Positions 22,989 to 35,576 of a stretch of 64,000 nucleotides of DNA are shown in pieces; position 1 is the stretch's first letter; the number at the start of each line of letters is the position of its first letter. The translations under genes and the position numbers were made by a program. The notes under the pieces are model-generated. The model was not told where the DNA came from. It ran no database searches and saw only the letters and a program-made list of their open reading frames with translations. Origin of the DNA: Cercis canadensis (Eukaryota; Streptophyta; Magnoliopsida; Fabales; Fabaceae); NCBI GenBank assembly GCA_003255065.1, contig QAOA01001864.1:181822-245821 (forward strand). Reading direction: 5' to 3'.

Positions 22989-24985
22989 ATGGCTGTTGGT
23001 GCTGGAGGACCATCTTCCTCAAATTCTTCTTTCAACTCAACCCCACGATGGAAATTTCATGTTTTCTTGAGTTTTAGGGGAGAAGACACCCGCAAAAGTT
23101 TTACTGACTACCTATATGCTACTTTGCAAGCCAAGAGAATCATCACTTTTAGAGATGATGAACAACTTGAGAAAGGAGAAGTTATTTCTGAACAACTCCT
23201 TAAAGCCTGAAGAATCTCTCTCTGCAATTGTTGTTCTCTCCCCACAATATGCTTCTTCTGGTTGGTGTTTGGATGAGCTCCATAAAATTCTTGAATCTAG
23301 AAAAGTGTTGGGCAGAGAAGTTTTCCCAGTCTTCTATGATGTCGATCCCTCCGATGTAAGGTACCAAAAGGGAAGTTTTGGGGAAGCATTTAAGAAACAT
23401 GAACGAAGATATACAGAAGACAGGATTACAAGATGGAGAGATGCCTTAACAGAAGTTGCTGATTTACCTGGATGGCACTCCAAGGATAGGTAATTTTAAC
23501 TTGTCATTGTTTAGGTATGAAGTAGAATAACAGTCTTACAAATGAAAACCCATAATCAAGTGACAATTAAGAATACTGAATATGTGGTCAAAACAGTCAA
23601 TTTATGAGCATAGCTGTTGAGCTAGAAAAGTATTGAGCATATTTTCTGGATCTGTGTAGAGAAGGTGCTAAATATTTGACAACCAGTATTGTCTCTTGCT
23701 TCCTATATTTGATTATAATTCATATTTAACTTTTTGCCGTTGTCCTTTTCTTTCTTGTAGGCACCACTCTCAAGTCATTGAAGAATTTGTAGCTGAACTA
23801 TGGCGAACACTGCAAGCTAAGTTGCCATCATTTAATGATGGACTAGTTGGAATTGATTCAAGGATGGAAGACATGTTTTCACTTTTAGCCAGAGGGTCAG
23901 AGGATGTTCACTTCATAGGAATATGGGGCATGGGCGGTATAGGAAAGACAACTCTCGCTAGAGTTGTTTATGAGAGAATCCGCAATGAATTTGAACTTAG
24001 TTGCTTTCTTTCAAATGTTAGAGAGATTTCTAGTAAAAGCAGTGATGGTCTGGTTCAGCTACAAAGAGAACTTCTTTCTCATCTGAAAATAAGAGGCATG
24101 GAAATCAAAGATTCATATGAGGGCAAGAAAACAATTAAAAATCTTTTATTGAACAAAAAAGTTCTGCTTGTCCTTGATGATGTAAGTGCTAATAGCCAAT
24201 TAGAGAATTTGGCTGGAAACCAAGAATGGTTTGGTCGAGGGAGTAGAGTTATAATAACAAGTAGAGATAGGCACCCTATGACATCACATGGAGTATCTGA
24301 AATGTATGAGATTCAAATCTTAGATAGTTATGAATCCCTTCAACTCTTTTGTCAAAAAGCCTTTAAAGATCAACCTGAACAATGTTATCTGGAGTTGTCT
24401 AAAAATGTGGTTCAATACGCTGGAGGCCTCCCTTTGGCACTCGAAGTGTTGGGTTCCTTTCTTTGTGGAAGAAGTGTACCTGAATGGGAAAATGCTCTGG
24501 ACAAGATGAGAACGATTCAGCATAAAGATATTCTTAGTATACTTCGAATAAGCTATGAAGCATTAGATGATATCGAAAAGAATATATTTCTAAATATAGC
24601 TTGCTTCTTTAAGGGGATGGACAAAGATGAGGTGACACATATATTGGAAATATGTGACCTTTATCCAATTATTGGAATAAATGTTATGCTTGAGAAGTGC
24701 TTGCTTACTGAATATTATGAGTACGGTCAATGGTGTTTGGGGATGCATGATATGCTTCAAGAAATGGGTAAGAATATTGTTATTCATGAATCAGATAATG
24801 ATGTGGGAAAACGCAGTAGGTTGTGGTTGCAAGAGGATATTGATCATGTGTTGACAAAAAATAAGGTCAGAAACTGCTTAATTTAGCTGCATTAATGTCA
24901 TTACATCTTTTTCTTGCGTGCCCTATGAATTTTTGTTGAATTTATACCTTCGCTATTGTTCCTTCTATCATTTTGACAACTATTG

Positions 24986-25016
<31 letters not shown>

Positions 25017-27193
25017 TTTTATTAGGGAACTGAGGTTATTCAAGGCATTGTTCTGGACCCACGTGGGCCATGTGAAGCACATTGGGACCCTATAACCTTC
25101 ACAAAGATGTGTAACCTTAGATTTTTGATTTTAAAATATTTGGATCTTCCGCTTGGTCTCAATTGTCTTTCAGAAGGATTAAAATATCTTGAGTGGGAGG
25201 GATTTCCTTTAGAAGGATTTCCACTTGGTCTTCAATTGGATGAACTTGTTGAACTTACAATGCGTCATAGCAATATTAGGCAGCTTTGGCATGGAACAAA
25301 GGTAAAGATTCTATGCTCTTTACTCTTGCATAGTTTGATATACATCCTAGTGTATGGCCTTCAACAGCTGATGAATTTTTTTCTTTTTTTTTTGTTTTGA
25401 TTAGCTTTTCGGAAAGCTGAAGCTCATTGATTTGGGATATTCCATGGATCTAATTCGATTTCCTAGCGTTTCTGGGGTTCCATATCTTGAACGCTTGATT
25501 CTTGAAGGCTGTGTAAACCTTGTAGAGGTTGACCAGTCTGTTGGACTGCTCAAGAAGCTTATGGTACTGAACTTGAAAAATTGTGTAAATCTTAAAATCC
25601 TTCCATGTAAACTGGAAATGGATTCTCTTAAGGATTTCATTCTTTCAGGCTGTTCAAAAGTTAAAAAACTTCCAGAATTTGGGGATAATATGCAATTTCT
25701 ATCAAAGCTTGATTTAAAGGATTGCAGAAATCTTGTTTGCCTTCCAAGATCCATTCATAATTTGAAATCTCTTAGAATTCTCAATACTTCTGGTTGTTCT
25801 AAATTTTCTAGGCTGCCAGAGAATTTGGACGAAAATGAGGCTTTAGAGGAGCTTAATGTGAGTGGAACTGCCATAACAGAAGTACCTCCCTCCATCGTTC
25901 TTTTAAAACATATTAAAAAATTATCTTTTAGTGGACATAGAGAGACAGAATCCAAGTCCTGGACCTTATCTCTCCCCTCTCAATGGAAGTTTTGGAGGAA
26001 TCCTGTTTCCACTGGCATGATCTTGCCTGATATATCGCACTTTTACTTTTTGGAGCAATTGGATTTAAGTTACTGCAATCTTAGCGATGAATCACTTCCT
26101 GTTGATCTTGGCAGCTTGTCATCACTGAGGAGGTTAGATCTAAGTGGGAACAATTTTATTAACCTACCGGCTAGCAGCATTGCTAATCTTTCTAAGCTAT
26201 ATTATCTTAAGTTAGATTGCTGCCCAAGGCTTGTGTCAGTACCTGTGCTTCCTCCACATGTTGATACGTTGTATGGAAGAAATTGTGGTTCTTGGAAACC
26301 ATTGTCAGATCCACTAGACCTTTGTGATTTTTTTGCATCACACCAACAGGTACATTAGTCTACATAAGTGTCTCTCTCACTATTTCATGTTTTAACACAC
26401 TTTATTTTTTAGGAATAATTTTTGTTTGTTTGTTTGTTTGTTACAGATGAGATCTCGGTATGCGCCTTTCTTTATTTTTCCAGGGAATGAGATTCCACCA
26501 TGGTTCAGCAATCAAAATTACTTTCATATGGGGATACGATCATCATTTCTGTGGGAAACAATAAATGAAAGTGGCTTTGTTCGCAACTGGCGTACAGTTT
26601 CACCTAGTGCTTGTGATTCACTGATGTCAATAATAGTAGATATCCCTCATTATTGTCTTTCAAGTGAATGGTGGGGAATTGCTGTATGCCTTGTGCTAGA
26701 AAATCAGTTTCCTCCTTCTCGTTGGTTTTTTGCTCCACTTTATTGGATTTGTAAAACTCCTGAAGCTAAATTGCCCATCCCTTCGGGTAAATTACATGTG
26801 GGCTGGATTGAAGAGTTCAGTGACCCTCACTTGTGTATTTTATTGTTGAGTGGTAATGATAGTAATATTCAGCGACATCTAGGAGGCGACCACAACCAAC
26901 TTCAATTATTATTTTTTGCTGAAGCTACTCCTGATGAGGATGATGAATCTGATGACCCTGGCATGTTGAACATAAGCAAGTGTGGGTGCCGTGTGTTATG
27001 TAAGGAAGATTTGGAAGTGTGGGGCAAAGCAATGAGTGAAGGAAAACAAAGTAATAACTTTGAGATCCCTTCCAGCAGTCTCACCAAATCAAGAATAAGA
27101 GAAATTGCAGGTGACAGTGAATGCTATGATGGATTTGAGGGAGAATATGCAAATACATCAAATGCAGAAGCAAAACGAAGAAAACTTGAATAA
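22989..27193 (+). pseudogene. TNL3: TNL receptor broken by a 2-bp deletion in the TIR exon
   Basis: The exon plan is complete: 22989-23489, 23761-24865, 25026-25301, 25405-26349, 26447-27193. TNL5 and TNL6 read AAAGCCATTGAAGAATC; here it is AAAGCCTGAAGAATC (junction 23207/23208), so two bases are missing and the frame meets TGA at once. The predicted product is 73 aa: half a TIR domain, lacking the catalytic Glu and everything after it. Downstream all frames stay open and motifs are intact (GMGGIGKTT, LLVLDD, GGLPLA, GMHD, C-JID, KRRKLE tail), so the break is recent or is a sequencing error. The intron 2 donor is GTCAGA rather than GTAAGA, and that intron has a C/CT microsatellite. Initiation at a later ATG could still give an NB-LRR protein, but that is speculative. 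Confidence 0.85.
24986..25016. repeat. C10 plus (CT)n microsatellite in TNL3 intron 2
   Basis: A run of ten C is followed by CT dinucleotides immediately before the exon 3 acceptor (TTTTTATTAG). The other loci have only a short pyrimidine tract here. The expansion lies in the polypyrimidine tract of the splice acceptor. Confidence 0.85.
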
Positions 27194-29940
27194 AACATTC
27201 TCGGTAAGTAATCATCTAGGCAATAACTTGTATTTGTTGGATGTTTTCTTCTCTTTAGTATTTTCCATCATTGTCTTTCCAAAATTACAAATTTGACTAA
27301 AGCACCTATATTCTTTATACTATTACAGAAAAAGAGGAGAAAATAATTATCTTTTTAATTTGAAAGCAGAGGCCTAGTTCTTACATTGCATCCTATTCTT
27401 AAGCAACTTCTCCTTTAAAACATGAGAATAGTTGATAAGTTACCATTTTATATTTAAAATTTATCTATAGAAATACAATACAAAAGGGATTGAAATGATG
27501 TATGTGGATATAATGTTCTAATAATTAATTTGGTCAGAAAAGAACATAGGCAAATGACTTTTTCCTGCAATTAAATTGGCCATTAAATGTTTCATCTGGT
27601 GAGCGACAAATGACATAAACTGCCCTTTAATGTATGTCTTGACATTTAGTGGCAATTATATGGGAAGTTTCCAGCTATAGCTTAATGGCCACTAAAACCC
27701 TTTTTTGGTGTAATGAGGAATTTATTGGCACACTTAATAAAGTTGTTGGTACGACTTGAATTTGGCATCCTTAACTAAATGCTCATTCATCACAACCATT
27801 AGAAGTAAAGCTCATGTTGCTAAAATTATGTATGTTAAAACTAAACGTAGACATGATTCTCAGAACAAATTTTATATGAAGTTCTTGAATATAACTTGAA
27901 AACAATAGTAACTTTTGTTGATGTTTACTGTGTAAATTGTGGTGTATTAGAGGCCTATCGGCCTATAATTACCTTACCTATTCTTATTGAGATTTAAACT
28001 TGAGATTTCATAATATAATACCCAATGGTCAACTATCGTCACAGCGGGTACCCATGCAGAGTTATTGATGAAGAGCGTTGGTCTTTGGAGCCATACTTGA
28101 ATGTCCTTTGCAGTTGAAGTTTTTAAAAGTGGGATGGTGGTTTTTGGGCTTGCCGCTAGGAAAACCTCATGGCATGGCAGGTGGTACTTATGGGGGTGCC
28201 ACAGGGAGAATGGCAAACAGGTCAGGGTAACTCTCATCTTCCCTTTTTTTTTTTTTTTTTAACCCCCTAACCAATTGGCTTCTAGTTTTTAGTGGCTTTT
28301 AGGTCTTTCAGTGGTTTCTGTGGCACAATATAACAGCTAAATAGGAAAAATACAAGTTCAGATCAATGCTACTTCCTTCCTCATGGCTGAAACTATGCTG
28401 CAAGTTGTGGTTGTTAGTGCAGCTAGCCCTAGTGAGCTTTGTCCTTCCTGAAATCATCACAGACCTAGCTATAAGAGCAGCTTCTAATCTTTGGCTTCTT
28501 TCCACTGTTTCTTCCTACTCCACCAATCCTTTATTTTTTCCCCCATTTTTCACTGTCTTCTTTCTTCTTCTTCTTCTTCTTCTTTTTTTTACCAATTTCT
28601 TTCTCAATGTTCAATGTTCTGTTACTATGTTTTTTGGTTCTTCCTCTCTTTGTTACAGTGTCAACTTAGGTAATAAAACCACAGAGATTTCTTTTTATCT
28701 TCTATTTTCTGTTCTTTGTAGATAGAAATATTTATGACAACTGCGCATCTACATATTCATCAAACACTAGAAAGGATCCAGGATGGAAGTATAATCGTCT
28801 TAATGGTACCAATACTGTGTCATATGTAACTTTTGTGGAAGGGTTACAGCAAGTGGCATTACGCAAGGAAAAAAGTAGGCTTTATTGTGTTTGCTTCTTT
28901 GGATTTGCTAACTTCTACTCTCCAATGACTTTGCTATTTTCATTTGATTGTCTCATAATGATTGTGTTTTGATACTTCTATCGATGTTGAAAACCTTGTC
29001 ATTATGAAGATTGTCACTATAGAAATTTTTAGGCTTTTTTTACTTACTTCCTGCAAGTGTATATTAAATTTCTTACATTTTTCCCTAAATGGCTGCCTTC
29101 CTTCCATATGCCATCTGCCATGGCGCCTTAGTAGTTTTTGGACTTGCTGCCGTTGACAACGATGAGTAATATTAAGTACGTAGAGAGCATATAGATGATC
29201 AAACTTCTTCCATCAAATAGTTCATAGGCACGCACACACGCACGCACACTAATATTTTGCACATGCCATGCATTAGCTTTTCTTGTTTTGTTCTTGAAGA
29301 ATGAAAACAAAGTTTATAAAAGTATTCTTGTAGAACAAGTTCTAATTGTGATAAATTTATAGTATATAGAAGTTATATATCTTCAGTTCTAAATATTTCT
29401 AAAATATATATTATTGTAATCTTGAATGTAAAAATCATTAAATTTAAAATTTCAATCAAAACTACAAATTGTACTTTTTGACTTCTTCACTGCTATATGC
29501 ATATTCTGAACTCATGCTTCAAAATATCTACTTTTATTTCATTAGTTTTCTATATGCCTGAACAATTTTGCATATTTGGAAGGGTTGTGACAGAACTGGG
29601 ATGCTTCTGATGGTGACTCCAAGGAATTTTAAAATGAAGGCACAATGAGGTTATCATGGGCACTCATGCAAGTTGAAGTTATGCAGTGTGGGATAGCAAT
29701 GCTTGAAATATAAGTCGCTATAAGAGTACTTTGTATTTCTTTAATCATTTATGGATTTATTCTTGAATGATTATGATATGCTTGCATGTGACTCTTGAAC
29801 ATTTACTTTTGATGAAGCTGATGGAAATGATACAAATACATTAGTCTTCAAGATGATAACCAACCTTTGTTTGTCGACTCTGCTGCTCGTAAGTTCATGT
29901 TCATTGCTAAATGGTATAATACTATGCCAGTATCACCCTC
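27194..29940 (+). repeat. Spacer downstream of TNL3 (cluster trailer repeat)
   Basis: Paralog of the TNL2 trailer without the foldback MITE. It keeps GAGGCCTATCGGCCTATAAT, AAGAGCGTTGGTCTTTGGAG and GGATCCAGGATGGA. A TTC-rich tract lies near 28555-28590. It also contains TTACATTTTTCCCTAAATGG, shared with the TNL1 trailer. No gene supported. Confidence 0.65.
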
Positions 29941-30330
29941 TAAATTTTTAAAAATGCCACATCCTAAATTTTTTTTAAAATTATTTAGGTGAACACTAGT
30001 CTACCACCTCTGAGAAGGGGTAACGCTATCCTCTACCTAGTTGCAAGGGTTTAGGTAGGATTCACCTAGTTGTTGTCATTTTGAAGATTTTGAAAAATTG
30101 TTACTCGGTGTTAGAATAATTAGTTCTTTATAAAATTCATAAATATNTCATTTTGAAGATTTTGAAAAATTGTTACTCGGTGTTAGAATAATTAGTTCTT
30201 TATAAAATTCATAAATATTATTATGTAAAAAAACGTCCTTGAAAACATTTATATTCTATTAAAATTTTATTAATTTTCATTGATCATATAAAATTTAAAT
30301 TCTATTAACTATTTTGAAATTTCAATGATA
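29941..30330. repeat. Dispersed repeat arm with an exact 71-bp duplication across an N
   Basis: Member of the repeat family also seen near 20700 and 44700. Bases 30076-30146 and 30148-30218 are identical (both start TCATTTTGAAGATTTTG and end ATTCATAAATAT) and are separated only by an N at 30147. This looks like two overlapping contig ends that were joined without merging. Confidence 0.8.
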
Positions 30331-30620
30331 CTAGGTGATTCAAAGTTGAAATCCTCCCATTAGAACACCCCCAAAATCCTCCCAAAAAAGAGAAGGTAGC
30401 AAAATGTTTGCCAATTATTTAACACCTTTCAAGTCAAGGTAAATTTGAATCCTTTAGCTATCATGTACCTTTTTGCATAGTTGGATTAATTAATTGTGCG
30501 AGTAACTCCGGTAATAAAAAAGAAAAAGTAGTCAAAGCAATGTTCACGGTTGATATATGTGGACTCCTTATTCTATTCTGGAACAAAAAGTCATCTAGTT
30601 TAAAAAAAAAAATTAATTTA
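30331..30620 (+). repeat. Orphan TNL-upstream segment (no TNL follows)
   Basis: Matches the DNA just upstream of the TNL5 and TNL3 leaders: GCGAGTAACTCC, AGAAAAAGTAGTCAAAGCAA, TATGTGGACT and TTCTGGAAC occur in the same order (compare 45340-45440 and 21530-21610). In those loci the promoter and gene follow; here the similarity stops at an A-run near 30602-30612. Confidence 0.65.
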
Positions 30621-30702
30621 TTGCCTTAAATTTTATGTGACGTAGGATTTACTCAAACGTACAATTTACCCTCACAAAATTTTAAAATGTGCAGAGAAGG
30701 CC

Positions 30703-31619
30703 ATTTTACAAACGGACATCCATTTTGGATGGAAAAAGTCATGTGCACTGCACGTGACCATCTTCTTCAATTACTTGAGCAGCAAATTTCTTCCCGTTTT
30801 CCTCAGGGCGGCGTACGCCCCCGCCCCCACCACCACCACCACCCCAATCAACACCGCCACCACTTAGTTCCGCTGAATGAGTCGACGGTGCTGCTCGTGG
30901 TTGGCTGATTAACGTGAACGTGATCGAACTTGGAAAACCCATGATCGTAATCTCTGAAATCTTGCTCATACAGAGGAATCTGAGACATACCCGATTGAGG
31001 GTTCGTCAAGGGAAAACTGGTCTTAGCCTTGGGTACAGGAAAGGAACCAGCTACAGCGTCGTAAGCACGAGCAACATTTTCTTGAATCTGATTTCAGCGG
31101 CGAATCAACCCCATGGTTATTGATGCGTTTGAATCTGATTTCCTTAACTTGGTTTTTGGAATCTTGATCGATTGCTTTGGCTGCTGTTAGATCTGCTGCA
31201 GCTCTGCCTCGTCGCATGGGTGCTGACCATTGTGCTTTGATGTTGACCTACGCGATGGTGAGAAATCTGGAGGAGATCTTTTATTGTGTTAAATTACTCT
31301 CAATAAATAGACCGGTGGGTTAGTGTTATTGTTTATTTGTCTCTGAGAAAAAGATGAACATCAAAGTCAAGCATTTGAGATCATTCTTACCAGCGTTTTA
31401 CTATGAGAATCTGGATGATTGTTTTGTTTCTAATGGTTATAGGAAAAAATGATCATACAAAAGAAATGTCAAAATTTCGATTCCAATATGTTTTTTTTTG
31501 GAAGTTCATTTTAACTATGCCTTGAGAAAGACAGGAAAAAATTAGCCGTTGGAAGAAGATGGTCACGTGCAGTGCACAATACCTTTTCCATCCAAAAATG
31601 GATGTCCGTTTGTAAAATT
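30703..31619. mobile_element. Terminal-inverted-repeat element carrying AP2/ERF gene pieces
   Basis: Left (30703-30768) and right (31552-31619) ends are inverted repeats of about 66 bp. Left reads ATTTTACAAACGGACATCCA; the right reads TGGATGTCCGTTTGTAAAAT. Both continue through TGCACTGCACGTGACCATCT (right end inverted). The interior is much richer in GC than its surroundings and holds a decayed ERF gene on the minus strand. No transposase is visible. The target duplication and exact termini were not resolved, so the superfamily is open (a gene-carrying Mutator-like element is one option). Confidence 0.7.
30780..31217 (-). pseudogene. AP2/ERF transcription factor fragment, frameshifted
   Basis: Read on the minus strand it starts MRRGRAAADLTAAKAIDQ and VKEIRFK, the usual beginning of an ERF protein. 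Pieces of the AP2 DNA-binding domain then follow in more than one frame: PWG, FAAEIR, FKK and then VARAYDAVAG and KAKTSFPL. The centre of the domain (the WLG.F.T part) is missing, and stops and frameshifts separate the pieces. A Ser/Asp-rich continuation (GMSQIPLYEQDFRDYD) fits the region after the domain. It cannot make a working transcription factor; it looks like cargo captured between the inverted repeats. The subfamily is uncertain. Confidence 0.65.
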
Positions 31620-31629
31620 GATTTTTGAT

Positions 31630-32305
31630 GTTTCATTTCATGAACTACAAATGACATTTACTGGCCATTATAATATTTGCCATTGTATGTCTTGACATTT
31701 AGTGGCAATTATATCAGAAGTTTCCAGCCATAGCTTAATGGACATTAAAAGCTTTTCCCAACATTGCCCTCAATGGCAATTGCCAGTAAATAAGTCAGTA
31801 GCAATTATAACAGCTGCTAAAAGGCAATATTATAGCCACTGAAACCCTGTTTTGGTGTAGTGAGGAACTCATTGTCACACATAAGAAATTTGTTACTACA
31901 ACTTGAATTTAGGATCCTTAACCAAATCCTCACTCACCTCAACAATTTCAACTAGAGTTCATGTTGCTAAACTTATGTATTTTAAAACTAACATTGACAT
32001 GATTCTCATAACAAATATTTTACAAAGTTCTTAAATATAAATTGAAAATAATAGTAACATATGGTGATGTTATACTATGTAAATTGTGATCTATTATAGG
32101 CCTATTGGCCTATAATTATCTTACTTATTCTTAATAAGATTTAAATTTAAGAGGTTCATGATGTAATACCCAATTGTGAACTATCAAGTTGTTACCATAA
32201 GTACCTTTCCAGAGTTATTGATGAAGAGGATTGGACTTTGGAGCTATACTTGAATGTCCTTTGCAGTAGAATGGCAGTTATTTTGCAAGCATGAAACAGT
32301 AGATG
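31630..32305 (+). repeat. Orphan TNL-downstream segment (no TNL precedes)
   Basis: Paralogous to the trailers of TNL2 and TNL3: CATTGTATGTCTTGACATTT, AGTGGCAATTATAT, GGCCTAT.GGCCTATAATTA and GGACTTTGGAGCTATACTTG occur in the same order as at 18600-19110. Here no TNL coding sequence lies upstream, only the inverted-repeat element. Confidence 0.65.
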
Positions 32306-32313
32306 GTGAAGAG

Positions 32314-32771
32314 TAGGGGTGTAATTGGTTCAATTCGGTTCGATTTACACCCTAAATTGTCACCGAACTAACCAAACCATATCGGTTTGGTTTTTAAAAT
32401 TTTTTAGAGTAAAATCAAACCAAACCGAATCAGTATAGTTCGGTTGATTTGATCAGTTTTTGCAAGAAAATTTGCCACAAGCTAGTTTTTCAAATTTGAA
32501 TAAGAAGAAAGCCAAAAATTGAACTGATTTTAGCCATTTCAAAAAGAAAACACTTCAAAATAACCAAAACGACATCGTTTTGGTCTACTAAGTTTGATCT
32601 GATTTTTTTATTTTTTTTTCGGTTTTCCTTCATTGAAATTGAGAACCAAAGCGAACCCTCTCAATTTTTTAGAAAATGAAATTAAGAACGGACCGTCACC
32701 CTTGGTCTGATTTGGTTTTCCTCTGGTCCAGTCCAGTTTGGTCGGTTTGATCGGTTTAGCTTACACCCTTA
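32314..32771. mobile_element. hAT-type MITE, 8-bp target duplication
   Basis: Ends are TAGGGGTGTAATTGG on the left and CTTACACCCTTA on the right (inverse TAAGGGTGTAAG). GTGAAGAG lies directly on both sides (32306-32313 and 32772-32779); 8-bp duplications are the hAT hallmark. Interior GGTTTGGTTTT and AACCAAACC words form further inverted repeats. No transposase, so non-autonomous. Confidence 0.8.
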
Positions 32772-32779
32772 GTGAAGAG

Positions 32780-33914
32780 TTCTAGAGTTGATGTTCCATT
32801 GTAGACATTGTTGACAGTTTTCTTTTGGTTAAGAGGTTTAGAATATGTTCTTGCATTTGAAATTATTAGATATGCTTGAGATTATTACATTATTTTTTTC
32901 CTCTTCTTTTTTAGGGTTTCTCTTGTTGCATAGCTATATAGCTGCAAGAATTCTATTGCAGAGGTGCAGAGATTCTGTATTTTCTTTTATTACTTACAGT
33001 AATATATTATTTACTAAAGTTATGATTAATTCTTGTAATTAACAATGTGATTATTCTTGAAATTTTTGTTGAGGATTATATCCTTCCATTCACACTGTAT
33101 GTGTATTGTTTATGTGATACTAATAAATGAAAAATAAATTTTGATACTTTTAATTAAGATTTTGAGTTCAAACATAAAACTTATAAACTTTAGAAACAAT
33201 TTCAATACCATTTGAATACATGTTATTTGGTAAATTTGATTCAATTTGATAGAGAGATAACTTATATAGCTATTTTTTTTTAATGTAAGATTATATATTG
33301 GGATGATGTTGTATTCTATAATTACATGTTGCTCATGAACAGTGTTTTATCTGTTATACAGAAAACTAGTAATAGTATTTAGGTCAGTATATGTTAACAA
33401 TTAACAAACGAAATTGTAAACAAGAATTTTCTTCCTTTTTTCTATTTTATATCGAATTACATTAATTCAAAATACATTATACATTAAACAAGTACATAAT
33501 AAAAATTAATAATGTCAAATCCGTGTTAATAATTGCCTAACAGAAACATGTCAAATACTGACAGCAAGTAACGGCTAAATTTTTCTTAAAAAACATGAAC
33601 ATTTTAATTTTCAGTTTCGACCAAACAATTCTCAATAATAATGTAATACTCAAGAAGTAATTAAAAATTTCTCAATAAATGATCCGCATAGTAGAATGAC
33701 AATTGGGAGAATGAGAATTACTATATAACATCATTACTATTTGTAATTATTATTATTATTATTAATATTACAAGTATTTTTATTTTAGGCGTGAGTCTAA
33801 TTTTATTTGAGAGTTAAAATATTTATAATTTTTTTTAATAATATTTTTATTATATCTCAAACTCTTATTCACAGTTAAAAAAAAAAAAAAAAAAAAAACG
33901 GCACGCCAAGAATA
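32780..33914. other. AT-rich intergenic DNA, nothing recognised
   Basis: Contains an ATT microsatellite near 33747-33770 and an A-run near 33876-33898. The 65-codon frame at 32845 is not protein-like. No gene or transposon ends identified before 33915. Confidence 0.5.
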
Positions 33915-34496
33915 TAAGGGCGTGTTTGAAATCTGTTTTTAAAAACTGTTTTCTGTTTTTTAAAAAAATAAAACAAAAAAACTTGTTTGATTAGAGATGT
34001 TTTTGTTTCATTGTTTTAAAAACTATTCTCAAAATGTTGTTTTAAAAACAAGAAAACAGAAACAACTTGGGGATGTTTTTGTTCTGAAAACAAGTAAAGA
34101 CCGGAGAACAGCCTCTTTTCATTAATGGCACAATGGTAATTATAAGCAATTCTCCAAATAAGCCTAGCCGACAGAGAGGAGGAAGGAAACGCTCTCCGCA
34201 TCATGTTCTTCTCTTCTCTGCTCAAAACTCTCTCAACCTAGCCACTCACCTCACTCACCTCACTCACTGAGCACTGCTGGGCTTGTAATTCCATGTAAAT
34301 GTATGAAAAAAGCCACCCATTTCTCTGTTTACTTTGGTTTATAGAATTTTGGGTTTCTGGGTTTTCTATGTCTAGTTTTGGGGTTATGGGCATGTTATTA
34401 TAGCTCAGAATTTTGGGGTTAAGGAGAAAATTGGTACAATGTTTACTTCGTTCTACTGAATGAGACTATTTATTAATGGGTTGTCTCCGTCTTTGA

Positions 34497-35576
<1,080 letters not shown>

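Noticed and set aside
30747-30969. Gly/His-rich short frames (poly-CCACCA tract) as a possible novel peptide
   Set aside because: The tract is a simple repeat within the captured ERF region; the neighbouring minus-strand reading fits a decayed ERF gene better.
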